DNA from: UBA1359 sp035411265
GTDB lineage: Bacteria; Patescibacteriota; Patescibacteriia; Patescibacteriales; Patescibacteriaceae
Reading direction: 5' to 3'
Length of the DNA: 29,530 nucleotides
Assembly: GCA_035411265.1 (NCBI GenBank)
Contig: DAONSQ010000006.1
Coordinates: 1-29,530 of the forward strand
Shown here: in pieces, positions 1 to 7,249 of the stretch
Position numbering within the stretch: the stretch's first letter is position 1
How the letters are laid out: each line of letters begins with the position of its first letter
The notes under the pieces: generated by a model
The model's input: only the letters and a program-made list of their open reading frames with translations
Database searches by the model: none
Told to the model about the DNA's origin: nothing
Made by a program: the position numbers and the translations under genes

Positions 1-2245
1 TACCCTGAACATAAAGCTTATGAGTAGCTGGAGAGGTAGTACCGATTAAAACATTACCCAAACCAACATTATAAGTACCAGCAGCTGAACTAGCCCAAAG
101 ATTAGTGCTAGTATTAAAAGCTGATAAAGCTGAATCTAAATAGGTTTTAGTGATAGCCGCTTTTGGCGTAGCTGAAGTTATGGCCGCATCATTAATCAAA
201 ACATTACCACCATAAACATCAAGCGCTGCAACAGCAGAAGAGGTACTACCAACAGTGACTGTGTTTTTAAAAATACCATTTTTAACATAAAGATTGTTCC
301 AATAATTAGTGGTCTTACCTAAACTAGAAGCTTCATTAGTATAAGAATAAATATCTCCGGTTTGGATTGCTAAGCTTCCTTCCATATAAGTACCAGAAGA
401 AAAATTTCTGCCAACATTAATATACAGAAAATTTGAACCAGTATTTAATGCAATATTATTATTAATTTTAAGATGCGTTCCATTAATTGTCCCTGCAACA
501 TCTAAAGTTGAAGAAGGATTCGTTGTTCCAATTCCAATGTTAGTCCCATTATTATAAAGAAACGAATTAGCCACCCAAGAAGTACCATCATGACGAAGTG
601 TCTGGCCAGTTGTACCAACAGCAATACCAGTCGCAACTGAAGTTGAAGTGGCATAAAGATTACCTTCAGCATCCGTCATAACAATCCGTCCACCGGTTCC
701 AGCTAATTTATCTAACTTCACAGAGTTGGCTGAACCACTTACATGAAAACTACCTGCCACCTGAAGCTTGGCATCCGGTGTGCTGGTTGTGCCGATTGCC
801 ACATTCCAGGTGGTTGATGTTGGTCGCAAGCTAGAACCATCCAAGTTCCAAAGGGCATTTTGAGCCCCCAAAGCAACACTATCAACATAGCTTTTATTAG
901 CCGCACTACTGGTGGCCGTTGGGGTTGGGACAGTAACTTGACCAGTAAAGTTAGCCGTACCATTGACTGCTAATTTATAAGCACCTGGATTAGTCGTCCC
1001 AATCCCGACGTTGCCGGGAATTATCATTCCGTCACTAGGAGGAGTTGTTGCAGCATAACTACCCACCGAAATACCAGAAGAAAATATACCCAAAGCCTTA
1101 GCAGAATTATAACCAATCAATAAACGACCAGCAGTGTCGTGTGTAAAATTAAATTTATCGGTAGTCGCACTTCTTTCAATATTAAGTCCGTCAGTCCAAT
1201 TACCGCCACTTTGTTTAATAACAAATTTTCCAGTTGGATTATCCGTCCCAATCCCGACGTTATTTGTGTTTGTAAGATAGAGCACATTGTTAATAGCACC
1301 TGAACCATTCCAATTATAAAAACTGAAATCATTACTATTTTCCTCTAAGCCCATCATCCACCCTTTGTTGCTGTTTGATAAAGTTCCGGCTGGATAATAA
1401 CTAATGCCTGCCTGCTTATCATTGCTGGCTCTTGAAATTTTTAATGGAGCATAAGTATTAGTTCCTACAACTTCAAGTTTGACACTCGGATTAGTTGTTC
1501 CAATTCCAACATTTCCATTAGCTAAAATTCTTACTTTACTGTTGCCATCAGTAAAGCTAGTTCCATAAGCAACATCAAAAGCATCACTCTGATTCAAGCC
1601 AGTAAACCAACGATTAGCGCCAGTTGAAATATTTTTATAGGTCACTGCTGCCTCACCGGCTGAAGCGCTAGTATTTTCAATCGTGAGTCCACCGGTCCAG
1701 CTTCCATTACCGCCAACCGTATTAACTAAATGCAATTTTGAAGTCGGACTAGTGGTACCGACCCCGATGTTAGTAATGGTACTGGTAGTATAAAGATTGG
1801 CTCCTGACTTAATCCAATAGCTTAAAACACTTAAACTATCATTAAGATAAACTTTGTTAATTAAATCATTATCATTAACTGCTGTATGGCTACTTCTAAC
1901 TGCGCCAGTCCCGGCATCGATTGACAAACTGCTACCGCTATTCGGTTGTACAGAAATTCTTGGGCCAACAGAACTGTTGGTAGCACTCATACCAACACCC
2001 AGGAAACCCCAAATGTTAGTCAAGCTGCTAGCCCCGCTAACTATAAAATTATTATTTAAGATTAAGGTACCAGTCTTGGTTTGACTAGTTGAATCAGTAC
2101 TGACAAATGGCGATGGATTACCTCCGGGAGGTGTCGAAGTCGGGCCAGACCAGTCCGCAAAAACTTGGCTAACTGTAGCAAAAAACCCCCATGCAACAGC
2201 AAGGCAGGTAATTAAAAAACGAACTTGGCTTTTATTTGCGGGCAT
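1..2245 (-). CDS. Secreted GIGTT-repeat surface/fibre-like protein (3' end outside window)
   Basis: An uninterrupted reading frame runs from the ATG at 2245 to the left edge (748 codons visible, no stop reached). It begins with a signal peptide: basic residues, then a hydrophobic stretch ending in VFA near residue 30. A Pro/Gly/Ser/Thr-rich linker follows, then Asn/Thr/Ser/Gly-rich sequence. At least seven copies of a motif like NVGIGTTNP..KL.V.G occur at roughly 200-280 bp intervals, centred near 1759, 1502, 1246, 1001, 792, 530 and 45. A degenerate copy lies near 250. Such repeats are known in very large fibre-like or adhesin-like bacterial surface proteins and in phage tail fibres; some of these end in a peptidase S74 chaperone domain, which here would lie off-window. 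No phage genes are nearby, so a cell-surface protein is the better reading. A consensus promoter and a terminator sit just upstream, so it is transcribed alone. The exact function is unknown. Confidence 0.85.
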   Translation of the reverse strand, partial: MPANKSQVRFLITCLAVAWGFFATVSQVFADWSGPTSTPPGGNPSPFVSTDSTSQTKTGTLILNNNFIVSGASSLTNIWGFLGVGMSATNSSVGPRISVQPNSGSSLSIDAGTGAVRSSHTAVNDNDLINKVYLNDSLSVLSYWIKSGANLYTTSTITNIGVGTTSPTSKLHLVNTVGGNGSWTGGLTIENTSASAGEAAVTYKNISTGANRWFTGLNQSDAFDVAYGTSFTDGNSKVRILANGNVGIGTTNPSVKLEVVGTNTYAPLKISRASNDKQAGISYYPAGTLSNSNKGWMMGLEENSNDFSFYNWNGSGAINNVLYLTNTNNVGIGTDNPTGKFVIKQSGGNWTDGLNIERSATTDKFNFTHDTAGRLLIGYNSAKALGIFSSGISVGSYAATTPPSDGMIIPGNVGIGTTNPGAYKLAVNGTANFTGQVTVPTPTATSSAANKSYVDSVALGAQNALWNLDGSSLRPTSTTWNVAIGTTSTPDAKLQVAGSFHVSGSANSVKLDKLAGTGGRIVMTDAEGNLYATSTSVATGIAVGTTGQTLRHDGTSWVANSFLYNNGTNIGIGTTNPSSTLDVAGTINGTHLKINNNIALNTGSNFLYINVGRNFSSGTYMEGSLAIQTGDIYSYTNEASSLGKTTNYWNNLYVKNGIFKNTVTVGSTSSAVAALDVYGGNVLINDAAITSATPKAAITKTYLDSALSAFNTSTNLWASSAAGTYNVGLGNVLIGTTSPATHKLYVQG

Positions 2246-2278
2246 CAGTATTGCTTTTTTGGCCAACCTAATGACTTT

Positions 2279-2307
2279 ATTATACAATATTTGACTTTCG
2301 CTAGCAA
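2279..2307 (-). promoter_or_regulatory. Sigma70-type promoter for the GIGTT-repeat protein
   Basis: Read on the minus strand, a -35 box TTGCTA (2302-2307) and a -10 box TATAAT (2279-2284) are separated by exactly 17 nt. The predicted start near 2272 gives a 5' UTR of about 27 nt with no Shine-Dalgarno. It lies directly downstream of the groEL terminator, which fits a separate transcription unit. Confidence 0.7.
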
Positions 2308-2320
2308 GCACTTAAACCCT

Positions 2321-2360
2321 AATAAAAACAGCCCATCGGCAATGCCAACAGGCTGTTTTT
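2321..2360 (-). terminator. Rho-independent terminator after groEL
   Basis: Perfect 10-bp arms (2324-2333 and 2351-2360) flank a 17-nt loop. On the minus strand the stem contains ACAGCC/GGCTGT and runs into TTTTTATT. It lies 30 nt past the groEL stop codon and ends the groES-groEL transcript. Confidence 0.85.
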
Positions 2361-2389
2361 CTAAAAATTGAACAATATATTTATACAAT

Positions 2390-4018
2390 TTACATTCCCA
2401 TCATTGGATTCATACCGCCAGTATGGGTATCGCAAGAACATTTGTCATCTTTTTTATCAGTAATCACAGCCTCAGTTGTCAAAAACATCATCGCTGCGCT
2501 AGCCGCATGCTCCAAAGCACAGCGAACCACTTTGGTCGGATCAATAATACCGGCTGCCACCATATCTTCAAACTTACCAGTCGCAGCATTATAGCCAATG
2601 GCTGCCTTACTATTTCTATTTTTATCAATAATGCTATACAAAATAAATGAACCGTCTTGGCCAGCATTGGCGGAAATTTGCTTAATCGGTTCCAAAATAG
2701 CTCCAGCCACGATTTGTCGGCCAGTTGTCTTTTTATCATCACTAAAAGCCTCACTAGCCAAAGCCAAAGCCAATCCACCGCCAGGCACCACACCCTCCAA
2801 AGTAGCCGCTCTGGTGGCATTTAAGGCATCTTCAATTCGATCTTTCTTTTCCTTCATTTCCACCTCAGTCGCGGCACCAACTTTAATCACGGCCACGCCG
2901 CCAGTCAATTTAGCTAAGCGTTCTTGAAGTTTATCTTTGTCAAAGTCAGAAGTTGCAGCGGCTTTTTCTTTCTTTAATTGCTCAATGCGCAATTTAATCT
3001 TAGCGGCCTCACCTTTACCATCAACAATAGTGGTATTTTCTTTAGAAACAATTACTCGGCGAGCTTGGCCCAAATCGCTCAAATCAGTACTGTCCAACTT
3101 TAAGCCGATTTCTTCTGAAATAACTCGGCCACCAGTCAATACCGCAATATCTTCAAGCATGGCTTTACGGCGATCACCAAAACCAGGTGCTTTAATACCA
3201 ACTACACTAAAAACGCCCCGAAGCTTATTAACGACAAAAGTTGTTAAAGCTTCACCATCAATATCGTCAGCAATAATTACTAACTCTTTTTTGCCAGCCT
3301 GAATAATTTTTTCTAGTAATGGCAAGACATCTTGGACAGTTGAAACCTTGCGATCAGTAATTAAAATATAGGGATCATCTAGTTCAGCCCGCATGGTTTC
3401 AGTGTTGGTGACCATGTAGTGTGAGACATAGCCTTTATCAAACTGCATGCCTTCGACTACTTCTTTTTCTACGCCAAAGGACTGACCCTCTTCAACAGTA
3501 ATCACCCCCTCGTTACCAACCGAATCCATGGCTTCGGCAATAATCTTGCCAATTTCTTGATCGTTGGCACTAATTGAGGCCACTTGAGCAATTTCTTCTT
3601 TAGTTGAAATCTGCTTGCTCATTTTTTTAAGACGTTCCACGACTTCGGCAACTTCTTTTTCAATGCCCTGGCGAATTTCAATGGGATTAATGCCAGCGGC
3701 TACCAATTTTAAACCCTCGTTAATCATGGCTTGAGCTAAAACCGTAGCAGTGGTGGTACCATCGCCAGCTAAATCGTTGGTCTTGGAAGCAACTTCCTTG
3801 ACTAGTGAAGCACCGATATTTTCAAATTTATCCTCCAGTTCAATTTCTTTGGCCACACTAACACCGTCTTTAGTAATCACTGGACTGCCAAAACCTTTAT
3901 CAATTACGACATTGCGGCCTTTAGGACCAAGAGTAACCTTGACGGCATTAGCTAGCTGATCAACACCTTTTTTTAAAGCAGCTCGAGCTTTATCATCAAA
4001 AATAATTTGTTTAGCCAT
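2390..4018 (-). CDS. groL: Chaperonin GroEL (Hsp60)
   Basis: This is the 60-kDa ATP-dependent cytosolic folding chaperonin, which forms double heptameric rings capped by GroES. It is 542 aa, the normal family length. The N-terminus reads MAKQIIFDDKAR. The nucleotide-binding motif GDGTTTATVLA starts at residue 85. The C-terminus is the typical flexible GGM tail (GGMNPMMGM), preceded here by a short CSCDTHT segment. The gene lies 12 nt downstream of groES and shares its CIRCE-type control. The start has no Shine-Dalgarno but matches the family N-terminus exactly. The inter-gene order and the terminator at 2321-2360 define a two-gene operon. Confidence 0.98.
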   Translation of the reverse strand: MAKQIIFDDKARAALKKGVDQLANAVKVTLGPKGRNVVIDKGFGSPVITKDGVSVAKEIELEDKFENIGASLVKEVASKTNDLAGDGTTTATVLAQAMINEGLKLVAAGINPIEIRQGIEKEVAEVVERLKKMSKQISTKEEIAQVASISANDQEIGKIIAEAMDSVGNEGVITVEEGQSFGVEKEVVEGMQFDKGYVSHYMVTNTETMRAELDDPYILITDRKVSTVQDVLPLLEKIIQAGKKELVIIADDIDGEALTTFVVNKLRGVFSVVGIKAPGFGDRRKAMLEDIAVLTGGRVISEEIGLKLDSTDLSDLGQARRVIVSKENTTIVDGKGEAAKIKLRIEQLKKEKAAATSDFDKDKLQERLAKLTGGVAVIKVGAATEVEMKEKKDRIEDALNATRAATLEGVVPGGGLALALASEAFSDDKKTTGRQIVAGAILEPIKQISANAGQDGSFILYSIIDKNRNSKAAIGYNAATGKFEDMVAAGIIDPTKVVRCALEHAASAAMMFLTTEAVITDKKDDKCSCDTHTGGMNPMMGM

Positions 4019-4030
4019 ATATTTACGATT

Positions 4031-4327
4031 TTACTTAATAATTATTAAAATATCTCGTTCAGCAACCACTAAATATTCTTGGTTGTCAATTTTTAAATCT
4101 TCAGTTGAATACTTTTTAAACAAAACTTTTTGGCCAACTTGAACGCTCATTGGCGCTCGCTGGCCATTGTCCAACAAACGGCCAGGACCGATAGCGACAA
4201 CTTCGCCTTGTTCTGGCTTTTCTTGATTTACGGTATCAGGTAAAATAATGCCGGACTTGGTTTTTTCCTCAACCGAAAGCGGCTTGATAACTACCTGATC
4301 ATGTAATGGCTGTAGGTTCATAGGCAT
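4031..4327 (-). CDS. groES: Co-chaperonin GroES (Hsp10)
   Basis: GroES is the heptameric lid of the GroEL folding chamber. The 98-aa frame contains the family N-terminus MNLQPLHDQVVIKP, the mobile-loop region (EKTKSGIILPDTV) and the conserved GRLLDNG and ERDILIII segments. Two in-frame ATGs compete. The one at 4327 gives MPMNLQPLHD; the one at 4321 gives MNLQPLHD, which aligns better with known GroES proteins. Neither has a Shine-Dalgarno, so 4321 may be the real start. It is the first gene of the groES-groEL operon, directly behind the promoter and inverted repeat at 4345-4402. Confidence 0.96.
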   Translation of the reverse strand: MPMNLQPLHDQVVIKPLSVEEKTKSGIILPDTVNQEKPEQGEVVAIGPGRLLDNGQRAPMSVQVGQKVLFKKYSTEDLKIDNQEYLVVAERDILIIIK

Positions 4328-4344
4328 AAAATTAAGAATAAAAA

Positions 4345-4373
4345 TTTAGCAGTCGAACATCTCGACTGCTAAA
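4345..4373 (-). promoter_or_regulatory. CIRCE-like operator (HrcA-type) of groES-groEL; possible atp terminator
   Basis: Perfect 12-bp arms (4345-4356 and 4362-4373) surround a 5-nt loop. Read as CIRCE it is TTAGCAGTC-N9-GACTGCTAA. The known consensus is TTAGCACTC-N9-GAGTGCTAA, so the N9 spacing is identical and 16 of 18 bases match. The two differences are one base per arm and compensate each other. It begins 1 nt past the -10 box and covers the predicted transcript start, the usual place for HrcA repression. On the minus strand the hairpin is followed by TTTTTATT, so it could also terminate readthrough from the atp operon. hrcA is not in the window. Confidence 0.8.
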
Positions 4374-4374
4374 T

Positions 4375-4402
4375 ATTATAGCAATGGGCAAATACTTGTC
4401 AA
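4375..4402 (-). promoter_or_regulatory. Consensus sigma70 promoter of groES-groEL
   Basis: On the minus strand this is a perfect TTGACA (4397-4402) and a perfect TATAAT (4375-4380) with a 16-nt spacer. The predicted start near 4368 falls inside the CIRCE-like repeat. The combination of a strong housekeeping promoter and an overlapping repressor site is typical of HrcA-controlled heat-shock operons. Confidence 0.85.
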
Positions 4403-4434
4403 GCACTCGCCTATTAATCATTTTAGTAGCTATT

Positions 4435-4863
4435 TTAACGATGACGCCGTTGTAATTCAGCTGCTTTAAGCCTGAGTATTTCCCGAGCTAACTGAGCGCG
4501 AGCTTCAATAAATTCCGGTGTATTTTCAGCTTGAGCCGTCATCATCTTTTCCGCCTCGGCCCGAGCGGCAGCCACGATTTCCGGATTAATCTCTGAAGCC
4601 ATCTCAGCCGTATCAGCTAAAACTACAACCTTGTTAACTGAAATTTCCACAAAACCGCCTTGGATCGCCAAATATTCAATCTGGCCATCTAGCATTTTAA
4701 GCATCGCTACACCTGGCTTCAGTAAAGAAACCAAAGGAATATGATTGGGCAACACTGTAATATCACCCTCAACTGCCGGCAAAGTAACTTGCCGCACTTG
4801 GTTCTTATAAACCACTTTTTCCGGGGTGGCTACTTCAAATTTGATAGTCTGTTCCGCGGACAT
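4435..4863 (-). CDS. atpC: F1 ATP synthase epsilon subunit
   Basis: This central-stalk subunit couples c-ring rotation to F1 and can inhibit ATP hydrolysis. At 142 aa it is near the usual length. The N-terminal beta-sandwich shows FEVATPEKVVY, LPAVEGDITVLPNHIPLV and the segment LAIQGGFVEISVNKVVVLAD. A helical C-terminal part with many Glu/Ala/Arg residues (about residues 90-142) follows. It is the last gene of the atp cluster, 2 nt after atpD. A possible transcript end is the hairpin and U-tract at 4345-4373. Confidence 0.96.
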   Translation of the reverse strand: MSAEQTIKFEVATPEKVVYKNQVRQVTLPAVEGDITVLPNHIPLVSLLKPGVAMLKMLDGQIEYLAIQGGFVEISVNKVVVLADTAEMASEINPEIVAAARAEAEKMMTAQAENTPEFIEARAQLAREILRLKAAELQRRHR

Positions 4864-4865
4864 AA

Positions 4866-6236
4866 TTAAGCTTGATTTAAGCTGCCTTTCATATAAAAAT
4901 CACCTTCTGACTTGTCATCATGTAGGCCAGCCAAGATTTCAGCACAATCCTTAACCGTCTGTTCAACACGAACATACTGGCCAGGAGTACCCGTAAATGA
5001 CTGAGCCACAAAGAAAGGCTGGGACAAGAAACGCTGTAAGCGCCTGGCGCGAGAAACAATCAAACGATCTTCATCCGATAATTCTTCCATGCCCAAAATA
5101 GCAATGATATCTTGCAAATCTTTATATTTCTGTAAAACTCGCTGAACTTCAGTAGCGACTCGATAATGTTCTTCACCAACGATATTGGGATCAAGCACGG
5201 TTGATTTAGAATCCAAAGGATCAACCGCCGGATAAATACCCAATTCTGACAAAGAACGAGATAAAACTACCGTTGAATCTAAGTGCGAGAAAGTCGTAGC
5301 TGGAGCTGGATCAGTCAAATCGTCAGCTGGCACATAAACCGCTTGAATCGAAGTAATTGAACCTTTGTCAGTCGAGGTAATACGTTCTTGAAGCTCACCC
5401 ATTTCACTAGCCAGTGTTGGCTGATAACCAACCGCACTGGGCAAACGACCAAGTAAAGCCGAAACCTCAGAACCAGCTTGAGTAAAACGGAAAATATTAT
5501 CAATAAACAGTAGCACATCCTGATTCTTTTCATCCCGGAAATATTCAGCCATAGCTAACCCAGTCAAAGCTACGCGAGCACGAGCTCCTGGTGGTTCATT
5601 CATTTGGCCAAAAACCATACAAACTTTATCTAAAACGCCGCTATCCTTCATTTCATGAAAAAGGTCATTACCCTCGCGAGTACGTTCGCCAACACCAGAA
5701 AAAACCGAATAACCACCATGTTCTTGAGCGACATTATGGATAAATTCTTGGATTAAAACTGTCTTACCTACACCAGCACCACCAAACAAGCCAACCTTAC
5801 CACCTTTAACGATTGGACAAATCAAATCAATAACCTTGATACCGGTTTCCAAAATTTCAACCTTAGTTGATTGTTCATGAAAATCCGGAGCTGGCCGATG
5901 CAGTGGATAAGTTTTTTCAGTTTTTACCACACCACTTCCGTCAATAGTCTGACCCAAGACATTAAACATGCGTCCCAAGGTTTCTTCACCGACTGGCACA
6001 CGGATTGGCTGACCAAGATCAATTACTTCCTGACCACGCCTCAGACCGTCAGTTGAGTCCATAGCAATCGTGCGCACCACGCCGCCGCCTAAATGCTGCT
6101 GGACTTCTAAAACAATTTCTCGGTCACCCTGCTTAGCAGTCAAAGCTTGAAAGATTGGCGGAATAGCCTGATCAAATTTGACATCGACTACTGGACCAAT
6201 AACCTGTTCAATAGTTCCTAAATTTTGTTTTGTCAT
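4866..6236 (-). CDS. atpD: F1 ATP synthase beta subunit (catalytic)
   Basis: This is the catalytic subunit of the F1 hexamer, 456 aa. The N-terminal barrel begins with GTIEQVIGPVVDVKF. The P-loop GGAGVGKT is at residues 152-159, the catalytic Glu in GVGER at 184, and LLFIDNIFRFTQAGSEVSALL at about 242-262. The C-terminal lever motif ELSDED lies near 385-390. All catalytic residues I can check are present, so it should be active. The 2-nt gap to atpC and the 6-nt gap from atpG support translation as one operon. No Shine-Dalgarno is seen upstream. Confidence 0.98.
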   Translation of the reverse strand: MTKQNLGTIEQVIGPVVDVKFDQAIPPIFQALTAKQGDREIVLEVQQHLGGGVVRTIAMDSTDGLRRGQEVIDLGQPIRVPVGEETLGRMFNVLGQTIDGSGVVKTEKTYPLHRPAPDFHEQSTKVEILETGIKVIDLICPIVKGGKVGLFGGAGVGKTVLIQEFIHNVAQEHGGYSVFSGVGERTREGNDLFHEMKDSGVLDKVCMVFGQMNEPPGARARVALTGLAMAEYFRDEKNQDVLLFIDNIFRFTQAGSEVSALLGRLPSAVGYQPTLASEMGELQERITSTDKGSITSIQAVYVPADDLTDPAPATTFSHLDSTVVLSRSLSELGIYPAVDPLDSKSTVLDPNIVGEEHYRVATEVQRVLQKYKDLQDIIAILGMEELSDEDRLIVSRARRLQRFLSQPFFVAQSFTGTPGQYVRVEQTVKDCAEILAGLHDDKSEGDFYMKGSLNQA

Positions 6237-6242
6237 ATATCT

Positions 6243-7247
6243 TTAATTGGCCAAAGCATTGGCACCAGCGCAAATCTCAGCGATTTCAGCCGTAATACCA
6301 GCTTGGCGAACTTTATTATAGGTTAAACGTAAAGCATCAATCAATTCATCAGCGGCTTCAGTCGCATTTTTCATTGCCACCATTCGCGCTGATTGCTCAG
6401 AAGCGTTGCTTTCCAAATTAGCTTGATAAAGCTGAACTTCGATTAAACGCGGCAACATCGCTTCGAGCACTGTCTGACGATTTGGTTCGTAATTATATTG
6501 ATAATGATAAGCTTTAATCTTCATGCTTTCCGGCAATAATTCTTCCAAAGCCTTGCCGGTTGTAGCCTCGCTATATAGGCGACTATCTGACTTTTCAGTC
6601 AAGAAATCTTTAGAAGAAGATAACCCTGGGGCTTCCACTAAACCCAAAAAATCACGATTAGCACCAATGTCAATCGGCAATAGCTGACGAACGCGCGGTG
6701 TCTGTTTGATCGTAGAAATAAAATCAGTAAAAGCGACAAAAATCTTATCATAACGGCCAGTCAAATACTCAGCCATAATCGCCCGAGCCATAGCTACTAC
6801 TTGCGGCAGCTGCGCACTGCGTTCATCCTTAGGAAAACTGGCCGCAATGTTCTGACCATAACGAGTCGCTAAAATCTGACCGCGGCTACCGAAAAGATAA
6901 TAATCAACCTCCTTGTCACCATGTTTTTTAACTGAATTTAAGGCTTTACTTATAACATTACTATTAAAACCACCGCAAAGACCTTTGTTACCGCTAAAAA
7001 CCAACATAGCAATCTTGCCGGTTGCTTGACGACTACTCGGCCAACCTAAAAATGGATGTTCAAGACTTTTATCCTGGCTTAGATTAAGTAAAGTCATCCA
7101 AGCCAAGTTGGCGTAAGTACGCGTAGCCAAAGCACTAGCTACAGCTTTTTTCATTTTAGCGGCCGCTACCAATTGCATCGCCTTAGTAATCTTGCGCGTG
7201 CTATTGATCGATTTGAGACGTCGTTGTAAATCTCTGGTATTAGCCAT
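6243..7247 (-). CDS. atpG: F1 ATP synthase gamma subunit with an internal insertion
   Basis: Gamma is the rotating central shaft. The N-terminal helix (TRDLQRRLKSINSTRKITKAM) and the C-terminal helix (ASEQSARMVAMKNATEAADE through VRQAGITAEIAEI) are canonical. At 334 aa it is about 45 residues longer than E. coli gamma. The extra sequence lies at about residues 192-246, between RQLLPI and YNYEP. That is where chloroplast and cyanobacterial gamma subunits carry their regulatory insertion. The insertion here has no cysteines, so the plant thiol switch is absent. It sits 2 nt after atpA and 6 nt before atpD. Confidence 0.97.
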   Translation of the reverse strand: MANTRDLQRRLKSINSTRKITKAMQLVAAAKMKKAVASALATRTYANLAWMTLLNLSQDKSLEHPFLGWPSSRQATGKIAMLVFSGNKGLCGGFNSNVISKALNSVKKHGDKEVDYYLFGSRGQILATRYGQNIAASFPKDERSAQLPQVVAMARAIMAEYLTGRYDKIFVAFTDFISTIKQTPRVRQLLPIDIGANRDFLGLVEAPGLSSSKDFLTEKSDSRLYSEATTGKALEELLPESMKIKAYHYQYNYEPNRQTVLEAMLPRLIEVQLYQANLESNASEQSARMVAMKNATEAADELIDALRLTYNKVRQAGITAEIAEICAGANALAN

Positions 7248-7249
7248 AT

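Noticed and set aside
739..2084. Short open frames of 71-76 codons inside the repeat protein
   Set aside because: The long minus-strand frame from 2245 to the edge is continuous, has a signal peptide and in-frame motif repeats. The short frames are shadows in other phases.
1..2245. Regularly spaced repeats as a CRISPR array or a prophage tail fibre
   Set aside because: The repeats are coding, about 250 bp apart and diverged, so they are not CRISPR. No other phage genes are present, so a prophage call is unsupported.
2423..3959. Several open frames on the strand opposite groEL
   Set aside because: They are short, have no recognisable product, and lie entirely inside the certain groEL gene; they follow from its codon bias.
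4401..4408. AAGCACTC as a second CIRCE half-site
   Set aside because: It is a single half-site overlapping the -35 box, with no partner arm at N9 spacing. It pairs better as part of an imperfect RNA stem.
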